Position numbers and translations under genes: made by a program
Notes under the pieces: model-generated
The model's input: the letters and a program-made list of their open reading frames with translations, nothing else
What the model was told of the DNA's origin: nothing
Databases searched by the model: none
Shown: positions 1-7,672 of the stretch, piece after piece
Numbering within the stretch: the first letter of the stretch is position 1
Layout: each line of letters opens with the position of its first letter
From: Leucobacter chromiiresistens
GTDB lineage: Bacteria > Actinomycetota > Actinomycetes > Actinomycetales > Microbacteriaceae
DNA: 64,000 bases
NCBI RefSeq assembly: GCF_900102345.1
Contig: NZ_FNKB01000001.1
Span: forward strand, 2,666,001-2,730,000
Reading direction: 5' to 3'

Positions 1-1706
1 TCGAGGATCTCGCCGGTGAACGCGTAGCTCGCGCGGAACTGCTCCGTCGAGTGCGGGTTCTGGGACAGCATGAGGCTCCACCGCCGGCTCTCCCTGCGGA
101 TCGCGATCCGGGTGCGCAGGCTCACCCGGGGGCGGCCCAGCGCGAGATGCTTCAGCATTGTGCCGTGCCAGGTCTGCAGCACGACCTGCCCGCGCCGACG
201 GCGGAACCCGTAGCGCAGCCAGTCATTCACGATCAGGAGTCGCGCGCCGCGCCGCGCCGCGAACCACTCCCGTCCGCCGACGAGCAGGGGGACCGCGCCG
301 CTCGGCACCGACTGGCGCTCGCTGGTGACGCTCCAGTAGCGGGTGCGATCCGGGAACCGCCGGGCGATCTCGCGGTCGAGTGCGAGGGGATTGCAGCTGA
401 CCTGCCGGCCGTAGAAGCTCTCGAAGAAGACGCCCTCGGGGTCGATGAGTTCGGCTGTCGGGGTGCGGAGCCGCCGGATCTCGGCGAGGACCCGCTCGGC
501 AGACCGGCCGTCGCGGTGGACGTGGAACCGATCGGCGATGACGCGCGCCTCACGGGCGAACGCCTGGCGCGCGGCCGGCGCGGAGAGGGAGGCCCATGCC
601 TGCACGACGCCCGCCCAGTCGCGGAAGACGCGCCCCGAAGCCGTGACCGCGAGCGGCTCGTACAGACCGCGCGTGCTGCCGTACTCCTCGAGGTCGGGAG
701 CGAACCAGATGATGGGCCGGCCGAGCACCGAGAAGTCCAGTGCGATGGACGAGTAGTCGGTGATCACCGCGTCGAACGCCCCGAGCACGGGGGTGATGTC
801 TCGGAGCGAGTCGGAGCCGAGCACGTGCACGCGTTCGCCGATCAACCCGTCGTACGCGCCTCGCCCGAGCGGGTGCGGTCGGATCACGAGGTGGCTTCCC
901 GTCCGTTCGCAGACTTCGCGGATGAGGTCGGCTTCAGCCGCCGACGGGATCGCCGGATCGACTGCGCCGTCCCGCCACGTCGGGGCGTAGAGCACGAGCG
1001 AGCGCCCGGCCGGCACGCTCGCTCCGTCTCGGTGCAGGATGTCGCGCACCTCGTCGCGGGCGGCGTCTGCGCCACCCTCCGCGGCCGCTGACCGGTCGAG
1101 CGCGTCGTCGCGGGGGTCGCCGAGCACCCGCACTTTTCCCAGGTCCACGCGGAACGCCGAGCGCAGGCGATCGGCGGCGGTCGGGGATCCCGCGACGTAC
1201 AGGTCGACCTGCTGCGCCCCGGCTCGGTACATGCGGGTCAGCAGCGCTCTGACGACGGGCGGACCGGCGACGGAGGTTGTGACCGGCGAGTCGAAGTGGA
1301 GTCGCTTGAGCGGCGCTCCGTGCCAGAGCTGCACGATGAAGCCGCCGACGACGCCGAATCGGTTCACGTCGCCGAGCCCGTGGGTGACGACGATGTGTCC
1401 GGCGCGCAGCGTCGCCCAGAACCCGGCGCGTCCGCGTCGCGCGACCGGTTCGAACCCCTCGCGACGTGCGTGCTCGGCTTCGGCCTCGTCGGCCACCATC
1501 CAGGCGATGCGGGCGTTCGGCTGCTCGGCGAGCAGCGCGCGTGCGACGGCGAGCGCGCCCTCCCCCACGCCTGCGGCGCTTCCGAACACCCACCGTTCGC
1601 GGACGCGCGGCACGAACCACGCGAGCACGAACGACAGCACGTACTTCGGGATGGCGAGGAGCTTCGAGAGGTTGCCGCTCGCGAAGTCGAATCCGGCGGT
1701 ACTCAT
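1..1706 (-). CDS. CDP-glycerol glycerophosphotransferase family protein, tandem domains (3' end outside window)
   Basis: The first 568 codons are visible and the gene runs off the left edge. It resembles TagB/TagF-type enzymes that transfer glycerol-phosphate from CDP-glycerol to wall teichoic or related polymers at the cytoplasmic membrane. The first domain (about residues 30-375) carries the family signatures QLWHGAPLKRLHFD, LYAPTWRDG, VIRPHPLG and ITDYSSIALDF. From about residue 390 a second copy of the fold begins (SFYGRQVSCNPLALDREI, LQTWHGTMLKHLAL), so the protein is a tandem duplication and not a single-domain TagB. There is no Shine-Dalgarno sequence before the ATG. A TACAGT hexamer ends 7 nt upstream, suggesting a leaderless message. 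The polymer made cannot be read from the sequence. Confidence 0.85.
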   Translation of the reverse strand, partial: MSTAGFDFASGNLSKLLAIPKYVLSFVLAWFVPRVRERWVFGSAAGVGEGALAVARALLAEQPNARIAWMVADEAEAEHARREGFEPVARRGRAGFWATLRAGHIVVTHGLGDVNRFGVVGGFIVQLWHGAPLKRLHFDSPVTTSVAGPPVVRALLTRMYRAGAQQVDLYVAGSPTAADRLRSAFRVDLGKVRVLGDPRDDALDRSAAAEGGADAARDEVRDILHRDGASVPAGRSLVLYAPTWRDGAVDPAIPSAAEADLIREVCERTGSHLVIRPHPLGRGAYDGLIGERVHVLGSDSLRDITPVLGAFDAVITDYSSIALDFSVLGRPIIWFAPDLEEYGSTRGLYEPLAVTASGRVFRDWAGVVQAWASLSAPAARQAFAREARVIADRFHVHRDGRSAERVLAEIRRLRTPTAELIDPEGVFFESFYGRQVSCNPLALDREIARRFPDRTRYWSVTSERQSVPSGAVPLLVGGREWFAARRGARLLIVNDWLRYGFRRRRGQVVLQTWHGTMLKHLALGRPRVSLRTRIAIRRESRRWSLMLSQNPHSTEQFRASYAFTGEIL

Positions 1707-1713
1707 CGGTACC

Positions 1714-1719
1714 ACTGTA
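1714..1719 (-). promoter_or_regulatory. -10 element, probable leaderless promoter of the glycerophosphotransferase gene
   Basis: TACAGT on the minus strand (TANNNT) ends 7 nt before the ATG at 1706, which would place transcription start at or next to the start codon. No convincing -35 is visible. Confidence 0.5.
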
Positions 1720-1749
1720 GGGCATCGGGAACGGTCGGCGGGCGGGTAC

Positions 1750-1797
1750 GCGCATGCGCCGCGGGGCTCCGTTCCGGAGCTCCCGCGGCGCATGCGC
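1750..1797 (-). terminator. Hairpin terminator downstream of the HtrA gene
   Basis: A 21/22-nt near-perfect inverted repeat with one bulge (arms 1750-1770 and 1776-1797, 5-nt loop) lies 27 bp past the HtrA stop codon. It has no T tract, as is usual for GC-rich actinobacterial terminators. Confidence 0.65.
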
Positions 1798-1823
1798 GGT
1801 CGTGCGGGCTCAGCGGCCCGCGG

Positions 1824-3569
1824 TCACCACTCGAGGGTGCCGAGGGTCGCCTCGGTCTGACCGGCTTCTCCGTTGCGCATGTAGTCGATGCGCACCTTGC
1901 TGCCGCCCTCGTGGTAGCGGATCAGCGCCGAGACCGAGGTCCCGTCGACCGCGGAGACGCCGTCGACGGCGGTGATCACGTCGCCGGCCTGCAGGCCGGC
2001 TTTCGCGGCCGCCCCGTCGGGCACGACTTCCACGAGCAGGCCGCCCGCGTAGTTCGCGTCCGCGTCGGTGTCCTGCGACGAGTCCGCCACCGAGGCGCCG
2101 AGGAGGCCGTGCGACGGCTGCTCGCCCGCGATGATCGCGTCGGCGACGCGGGAGGCGAGGTTCGCGGGGATCGCGAAACCGAGCCCGACACTGCCCGCGG
2201 TCTCCCCCGTGGTGGAGGTCGATGCGATCGCGACGTTGATGCCGATGAGCTCGCCGTTGCCGTTGAGCAGAGCGCCGCCCGAATTTCCGGGGTTGATGGA
2301 CGCGTCCGTCTGAATGACGGGGAGCGTGACGCTGCCCGACGACGTCTGCTGCTGCTGCGGCTGCTGGCCCTGGTCGTCGGGCAGGCCGAAGCGGAAGTCC
2401 CAGGGGAGGCCGCCACCGCCGGAGCCGTCGTCGCCGCTCTCGTCATCAGGCGTCGGCTGGTTCTCGAGGAGCGGGCTGCCGACCGAGATGCCCCGGTTGA
2501 GCGCGCTCACGACGCCGCTCGTCACCGTGTTGGCCAGGTTCAGCGGCGCGCCGATCGCGACGGTCAGGTCGCCGACGTCGATCTTGTCGGAGTCCGCGAC
2601 CTCGATGGCGGGGAGGTCGGAGGCGTCGACCTTCACCACCGCCAGGTCGGCGTACGGGTCCACGCCGACGAGGCTGCCATCGAAGATGCGCCCGTCGCTG
2701 AGCTTCACCCTGATGGACGCGTCGCTCATCGCGGCGCCGTCGAGCGTGACGACGTGCGCGTTCGTGATGATGTACCCGTCCTCGGAGTAGATCACACCCG
2801 ACCCCGAGCCGCTGGAGCTGCCGCCGGCGACTTCGAGCGTCACGACGCTGGGCGTGGCGACCGCGGCCACCCCGGAGATCGCGGTGGCGTTCTCCGCGTT
2901 GTTCAGCGTGATCGCGCTGTTGCCGCTCGCCGACGTGGAGCTGGTCTGCGGAGCATTCGCCGAGACGACTGCGGCGACGCCGCCGCCCGCGACTCCGCCG
3001 AGGAGCGCTCCGACCGCGAGCCCGGCGAGGAGCATGCCGGTGCGCTGCCGGCCGTCGCCCGATTTCGCCGCGCGGTGACCGTCGTGCGGGCCGTCGGAGG
3101 AGCCCCCTCCGAACCCGCCCGAGGCATGCGATCCCGGGTGGGTCTCGGGTGCCACGGCGGTCGCGGTCGCGGCGGAAGCAGCCGTCGCGTGGTGCGCCGC
3201 CGGAAGCTGGACGGTGGGGTGCTCGGGGCGCGCTCCCGCCTGATCGGGGTGCGGCAGGTGCTGCTGCGGATCGGCGGGCCCTGCGGCGGCTGGGAACCGC
3301 TGATCGGAGGCGTACGCCGCGGGCTGCGACGGCTGCAGCGGCTGCGTGGCCTGCGCGGGCTCGGTCGCGCGGGTCTGCTGAACCGGCTGCGACGGCTGCT
3401 CGGCGTGCGGTTGCGGCAGGTGCGGTTGCGGCACGGGGTGCGCAGCCTCTCCCGGCACCGCCGGAAGCATCGTCGTCTGCTCGGGAGTCGGCGTCGACTC
3501 GCCCGCGGCCGCCGCTGAGGAGGGGGTGATGAGTCGGCCGTCCGGGCCGTACTCGGGTGTGGTGCTCAT
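1824..3569 (-). CDS. HtrA/DegP-type membrane-anchored serine protease with PDZ domain
   Basis: This 581-residue protein is a trypsin-like quality-control protease acting outside the membrane. A long Pro/Gln/Ala-rich cytoplasmic region (about 1-175) precedes a single membrane anchor (about 179-203). The protease domain has an apparent catalytic triad of H272 (ITNAHVV), D308 (PYADLAVV) and S430 (INPGNSGGAL). A PDZ domain follows at about 488-575 (GGLLVEVVPDGAAAKAGLQAGD). Between the D and S strands an Asp/Gly- then Gln-rich insertion (about 367-412) expands a surface loop. The start has a good Shine-Dalgarno sequence (GAAGGGAG). The gene is monocistronic, and its substrates are unknown. Confidence 0.93.
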   Translation of the reverse strand: MSTTPEYGPDGRLITPSSAAAAGESTPTPEQTTMLPAVPGEAAHPVPQPHLPQPHAEQPSQPVQQTRATEPAQATQPLQPSQPAAYASDQRFPAAAGPADPQQHLPHPDQAGARPEHPTVQLPAAHHATAASAATATAVAPETHPGSHASGGFGGGSSDGPHDGHRAAKSGDGRQRTGMLLAGLAVGALLGGVAGGGVAAVVSANAPQTSSTSASGNSAITLNNAENATAISGVAAVATPSVVTLEVAGGSSSGSGSGVIYSEDGYIITNAHVVTLDGAAMSDASIRVKLSDGRIFDGSLVGVDPYADLAVVKVDASDLPAIEVADSDKIDVGDLTVAIGAPLNLANTVTSGVVSALNRGISVGSPLLENQPTPDDESGDDGSGGGGLPWDFRFGLPDDQGQQPQQQQTSSGSVTLPVIQTDASINPGNSGGALLNGNGELIGINVAIASTSTTGETAGSVGLGFAIPANLASRVADAIIAGEQPSHGLLGASVADSSQDTDADANYAGGLLVEVVPDGAAAKAGLQAGDVITAVDGVSAVDGTSVSALIRYHEGGSKVRIDYMRNGEAGQTEATLGTLEW

Positions 3570-3716
3570 GGGGGCTCCCTTCGTGTGGGTCCAGCTTGAC
3601 GATCCTTCCTATGAATTTCACTTGGAGCACCTGCACAGCATCTGCGGATGCCGTGCCGCGGGCTGTCTTCCGGCCCGCTCGCGCAGGCGCGCGGCCTGCC
3701 CTCCAGCGCGACCGCG

Positions 3717-3758
3717 CGCCGGGCGCTCGCATGACCGGAGTCAGCGGAGCGCCCGGCG
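3717..3758 (-). terminator. Hairpin terminator downstream of the thioester-domain surface protein
   Basis: A perfect 12-bp inverted repeat (CGCCGGGCGCTC at 3717-3728, GAGCGCCCGGCG at 3747-3758) lies 21 bp past the stop codon. The rest of the 3570-3779 gap holds only the HtrA 5' leader. Confidence 0.55.
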
Positions 3759-3779
3759 TGCAGTGCCGACGTCTGGTCT

Positions 3780-6700
3780 TCACTCCCGGGTCGCGAGGTC
3801 CCGGCACTCGCGGAAGACCCGAGGCGCGGCGCGGCGCCGCCGGATTCCCCAGGTCGCCGCGGCGGCGCCGACGAGCAGCAGCGCGCTCCCTCCGACGAGC
3901 CATGCGAGGGTGGGGTCGCCTCCGGTGCGGGCGAGTGCGGGAGCCCCAGTGCGCCGGATCTCGAAGCTCTCACCCGGTGCACCGCAGTCGCCGCGAGCGA
4001 CCACGTGCTCGGCACCGCTCTCGATCATGACGAGCGTCTCCACGAAGCCGCCGAGCCCCGCATGCCGGGGCAGCGTCTCCACCGGCCGCGACCGGTACTC
4101 CCCCGCCTCGTCGACGACGACTCCCGCAGCATCGCCGAGCTCGAGGATCTCCGTCTCCGGCGTGCAGACGAGCTCCCCGGACGCGCTCCGCGCGTACGCG
4201 GCGAAACGCAGGCGGAACTCGACGTCGTCTCGCTCGGTGACGGTCCCTGCGACGAAGGCGGTGTCGAACATCGGCTGCCCCACCTCGACCGATCCCGCAG
4301 ATTCCGTCCGTACGTCGGGCGTCTGCACGGTCGTCGTCTCGCCGGGCACCCCGCATTCTCCGCGATGGAGTACGCGTTCGACGTCGCCTTCCCACTGCGA
4401 GAGCGTCTCCACCCACCAGATGGTGCCGCCGTACTCGGGAAGCGCGGTGACCTGCGGCGATCGCACCGTTCCGGGCGCGTTCACCGGCACGGGGTCCAGT
4501 TCGAACAGCAGGTTCCGGTCCGCGCACTGCGCCGCCGAGGTGCCGGTCGCGGAGGGGTCGCCGCGGTATCCGCGGAAGACGATCCGATGCTCGGCGCCCG
4601 CCCGCTCGGCGAGGGCACCCGTGATCGTGGCCGAGTCGGCGATGCGGTCGCCGACGGCGACGAAGCCCGCCGCCTCGGTGGTGACCTGCGGCGTCGTGAT
4701 CGTCGTGGTCTCGGTGGCGACGCCGCAGGCCCCGGTGTGCAGTGCGACGCGCGAGTCGCCCTGGATGAGCCAGAGCGTCTCCACCCACCAGAGCGCGCCC
4801 GCCCACCCCGGCTCGGCGACGACGACCGGTGAAGAGACCCGGCCGGGGCCGGTGACCGCCACCGGTTCGGTCTCGAACACGCGATTCTCCTGCGCGCACA
4901 CCGGCTGGGGCGGGCCGTCCGTCGCTTCCGGTGCTCCGCCGGCCTCGCCTGCCGCAGACGCATCGGTCGCGGTCGTGGCGCGATACCCGGCGAACGTCAT
5001 CTCCCATCGCGCCCCCGCGTTCTCCGCAAGCACGCCCGAGAGCTCCGCGGTGTCCGAGATCTCGCCGCCGACCGGCGCCGTCTCCGTCGCGATCGTCTCG
5101 ACCGAGGGTCTCCCCACCGTGGTGGTCTCGTGGGCGAGCCCGCACTCGCCGCGATGCAGCACGCGCGGCCCCTCCGGCGTCTCGAGGTAGAGCGTCTCGA
5201 CCCACCAGATGGTGGTGCCGTGCTCGGGCCGGGCATTGAACCCGGGTGAGCGGATCTCGCCCGGCCCCGCGACCGGCTGCGCGGCAAAGCGGAAGACGAT
5301 GTTCTCCGCGGTGCAGGTCGGCTCGGCCGCGACGGCGCCAGCTGCATCTCCGGGCGCCGCATCCGGAGCCCGGTACGCCTCGAAGCGCAGGGAGTAGACG
5401 GCGTCATCGGCGAGCTTGCCCGAGACCGTCGCCACGTCGAAGAGCTCGTCGCCGAGTGCCGCCTCGGACGGGGCCCGCGTCACGACGGCGGGCTGATCGA
5501 TCCTCGTCGTCTCGTTCGCGAGACCGCACGTGCCCGCATGCACCGACGCGCCCTCTGATTCGACGCGCTCGACCCAGTGGATCGTGCCGCCGGATCTCAC
5601 CCGCGTGTCGGGCGAGACGTATTCGCCCGGCCCCGGCACGGGGATGCCGCCCGTGCGGTGCACCGGCTGCGCCACGCATCGCTCCTCCTCCGTCATCGCG
5701 TCGAGTTCCGTCTCGGTCCAGGTCTGCGGGTCGCGGCGCTCCTCCATCACCGCCTCCCGGGCGCTGAGCGCACGGGGCCGTCCGGTCGCGTCGAGCTTCG
5801 GAGCACCGTCCGCCGCGCGCTCGAGCACCGGGTACGGGGTGCCGTCGGCGGCGCGACCCGATGTCAGCGCACCCTGATCGTCGACGACCGGGATCCGGTC
5901 GCCGTTCTCATCCAGAAGCGGGGCGCCGGCGGCGTCGGTCCACCACTCGTCCCAGACGAGGGCGCCCGTCTCCGGGTCTTCGAGCTGCACCTCGTACGGA
6001 TCGCCGAGCACGGGGTTCCAGTGCTCGTCGTACTTCGGGGCGCCCGGGGTCGGTTCGAGATACGCGGTGAAGTCGGCTGTCGCGTCGGGCCACATCTCGA
6101 GAGCCGTGCCGGGGGCCTCGGCGATGATCAGTCGGTCCGACATGGTGCCGCCCACGGTTGCGTCGGGTTGCGCCTGCGAGGAGGCGGCGGGTGGCGCGGG
6201 CGGCGGCGGAACGTCGTGGGTCGCCGCCGAGAAGCGCCCCGTCAGATCCGCGATCTGCGAACTGCCGACCGCGACGGCGATGCGCTGGCCGCGCTCCCCG
6301 GTGGGAGCGACGGTGTTGTGCACGGTGAGCGCCGACTCCCACCCCCGGGCCCCGCTCGCCGCCCACGTGCCGGTGACCGTGATCCGCGGCGAGCCCGGGT
6401 GCGCCTGCACGTATCGCGCCGACGCCTCCGTGCTCGACACCGAGATCGCGGCCGCGCCGTTGCGCACGAACACTCCGCCGTCGACGCTCAACGATGTGGC
6501 GCCCTTCGGGTACGCCACCCGGTAGCGACCGGCGCCCCCCGACGCGTCGGGCGTCACCCGGAGCGCGCCCGTGACGGCCCGGGGAGCGACCGGCGGCTGC
6601 GCGTTCGTCTTCGCGTCGGCGTAGAGCCGGTCGGACTCCGCGATGAGCGCGCGGCCCCGGGCCGAGCTCATGAGGACGCCGATCTTGCGGTCGAGCGCCG

Positions 6701-7166
6701 CGTTGCCGGAGTGGAAGTTCTCGCGCATCCGCCAGATCGTCACCTGCACCGCAGCGGCCGTCCAGGCATCTCCGCTCTGGCCGTGACGGTCGATGAGGTA
6801 GTTCATCTGCCGCATTCCGTGCGGATCCTCCCACGAGGGAAACCTGCCGCTGATGCCGGGCAGGTAGGCCATGCGTCCGATGGACGCGAGGTGCCCCGAC
6901 GGCTCGTGCTGCCCCACTTCGATGCAGTAGGCGCGTTCGCCGGTGGGGAGCACGAAGTTCGAGATGGTGAGCCCGCCCGGGAACGTCATCTCCTCTCCGC
7001 GCGACAGAGCGTGAGCCGGCGTCGGCGTCAGCGCAATCGATCCGCTCAGGGCGAGCGCGCCGACGACGAACCCGGTCAGCGCAGCGGCGACGCGCCGCCG
7101 CAGCGTTCGAGGCCGGGAGGCGCGCCCCCTGAAGCGCCCTCCGCGCGGCCGATTCACCATGGTCAT
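3780..7166 (-). CDS. Thioester-domain (TQXA-like) LAXTG-anchored surface protein with five Cys-pair repeats
   Basis: This is a 1128-residue predicted cell-wall protein. The ATG at 7166 is chosen because AAAGGAG lies 5 nt upstream; an ATG 30 nt further out lacks one. A signal peptide ends near AHA (51-53). The N-terminal domain has the Cys and Gln of an internal thioester fold: C81 in YCIEVG and Q141 in VQVTIW, as in Gram-positive thioester adhesins. An acidic linker with degenerate repeats (about 340-490) follows. Five repeats of about 120-140 residues (about 497-1075) each have two Cys (C497/C547, C618/C675, C757/C814, C881/C938, C1001/C1061) and a TIWWVETL-like core. LARTG (1078-1082), a membrane segment and RRRR fit a sortase-E LAXTG signal; an unusual 16-residue tail follows. 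No sortase gene is in the window. Covalent host or surface adhesion is inferred from the family. Confidence 0.82.
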   Translation of the reverse strand: MTMVNRPRGGRFRGRASRPRTLRRRVAAALTGFVVGALALSGSIALTPTPAHALSRGEEMTFPGGLTISNFVLPTGERAYCIEVGQHEPSGHLASIGRMAYLPGISGRFPSWEDPHGMRQMNYLIDRHGQSGDAWTAAAVQVTIWRMRENFHSGNAALDRKIGVLMSSARGRALIAESDRLYADAKTNAQPPVAPRAVTGALRVTPDASGGAGRYRVAYPKGATSLSVDGGVFVRNGAAAISVSSTEASARYVQAHPGSPRITVTGTWAASGARGWESALTVHNTVAPTGERGQRIAVAVGSSQIADLTGRFSAATHDVPPPPAPPAASSQAQPDATVGGTMSDRLIIAEAPGTALEMWPDATADFTAYLEPTPGAPKYDEHWNPVLGDPYEVQLEDPETGALVWDEWWTDAAGAPLLDENGDRIPVVDDQGALTSGRAADGTPYPVLERAADGAPKLDATGRPRALSAREAVMEERRDPQTWTETELDAMTEEERCVAQPVHRTGGIPVPGPGEYVSPDTRVRSGGTIHWVERVESEGASVHAGTCGLANETTRIDQPAVVTRAPSEAALGDELFDVATVSGKLADDAVYSLRFEAYRAPDAAPGDAAGAVAAEPTCTAENIVFRFAAQPVAGPGEIRSPGFNARPEHGTTIWWVETLYLETPEGPRVLHRGECGLAHETTTVGRPSVETIATETAPVGGEISDTAELSGVLAENAGARWEMTFAGYRATTATDASAAGEAGGAPEATDGPPQPVCAQENRVFETEPVAVTGPGRVSSPVVVAEPGWAGALWWVETLWLIQGDSRVALHTGACGVATETTTITTPQVTTEAAGFVAVGDRIADSATITGALAERAGAEHRIVFRGYRGDPSATGTSAAQCADRNLLFELDPVPVNAPGTVRSPQVTALPEYGGTIWWVETLSQWEGDVERVLHRGECGVPGETTTVQTPDVRTESAGSVEVGQPMFDTAFVAGTVTERDDVEFRLRFAAYARSASGELVCTPETEILELGDAAGVVVDEAGEYRSRPVETLPRHAGLGGFVETLVMIESGAEHVVARGDCGAPGESFEIRRTGAPALARTGGDPTLAWLVGGSALLLVGAAAATWGIRRRRAAPRVFRECRDLATRE

Positions 7167-7293
7167 GCCTTGCTCCTTTCGACACCGCGCTCGCATCGCG
7201 CCGGCCCGGCGCGGTTCGGGCGGCGTGCAGCGATCGTGCCGTGCCGAGCGGGTGCCGTGGAGCGGCTCTCCACAGGCCTCGGAGCGCCCGCCG

Positions 7294-7322
7294 TTGCATG
7301 CGGAGCAGAGGCGTGCTAGAGT
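7294..7322 (+). promoter_or_regulatory. Promoter of the initiator tRNA gene
   Basis: TTGCAT (7294-7299) and TAGAGT (7317-7322) are separated by exactly 17 nt, and the tRNA begins 12 nt after the -10. This is one of the best housekeeping-type promoters in the window. Confidence 0.7.
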
Positions 7323-7334
7323 GAGTTCTCGTGC

Positions 7335-7408
7335 CGCGGGGTGGAGCAGTTCGGTAGCTCGCCGGGCTCATAACCCGGAGGTCGTGGGTTCAAATCCCGC
7401 CCCCGCAA
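7335..7408 (+). tRNA. Initiator tRNA-fMet (CAT)
   Basis: The 74-nt gene folds into a full cloverleaf with anticodon CAT at 7369-7371. It shows both bacterial initiator hallmarks: a C1:A72 mismatch at the acceptor end (CGCGGGG with CCCCGCA) and three consecutive G:C pairs next to the anticodon loop. The CCA end is not encoded. It stands alone with its own promoter and terminator. Confidence 0.97.
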
Positions 7409-7413
7409 CGAAG

Positions 7414-7450
7414 AAAGGCCCGTGATTCGATTCCGAATCACGGGCCTTTT
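7414..7450 (+). terminator. Intrinsic terminator of the tRNA-fMet gene
   Basis: A 16-bp perfect stem (arms 7414-7429 and 7434-7449, loop ATTC) ends in CCTTTT, just 5 nt past the tRNA. It is a textbook rho-independent terminator. Confidence 0.9.
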
Positions 7451-7539
7451 GCTGTTCCCGTGGTGACCGAGATGCGTCTCGGCGGCGACTGCGAGTGTCG
7501 CTTGTGAGCGAAGATCCGCACGGCGGGCCGCTCGGTGAG

Positions 7540-7645
7540 CATAGCGCGCCGCAGCACAGCGCAGCGCGCTCCAGTGCGTCACAGCACACAACACAGCACA
7601 GCACAGCGGGCCGGAGCGACTCAGTCGTCCCGGCCCGCTGTGCTG
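7540..7645. repeat. Degenerate CAGCA/CACAG short repeats ending in a 16-bp hairpin
   Basis: The 264-bp gap after the tRNA has no gene. Its right half is a run of short CACAGC/CAGCACA units. These pass into a perfect 16-bp inverted repeat (7599-7614 and 7630-7645, 15-nt loop) placed 28 bp past the stop of the UPF0182 gene. The hairpin is probably the terminator of that minus-strand gene. On that strand it is followed by a GT-rich run. Confidence 0.6.
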
Positions 7646-7672
7646 CGGCCCGCCGTGCTGCTCAGCGCGGCG

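Noticed and set aside
7540..7645. Possible CRISPR-like repeats in the CAGCA tract.
   Set aside because: Units are 5-8 nt, irregular and without unique spacers, and no cas genes are present.
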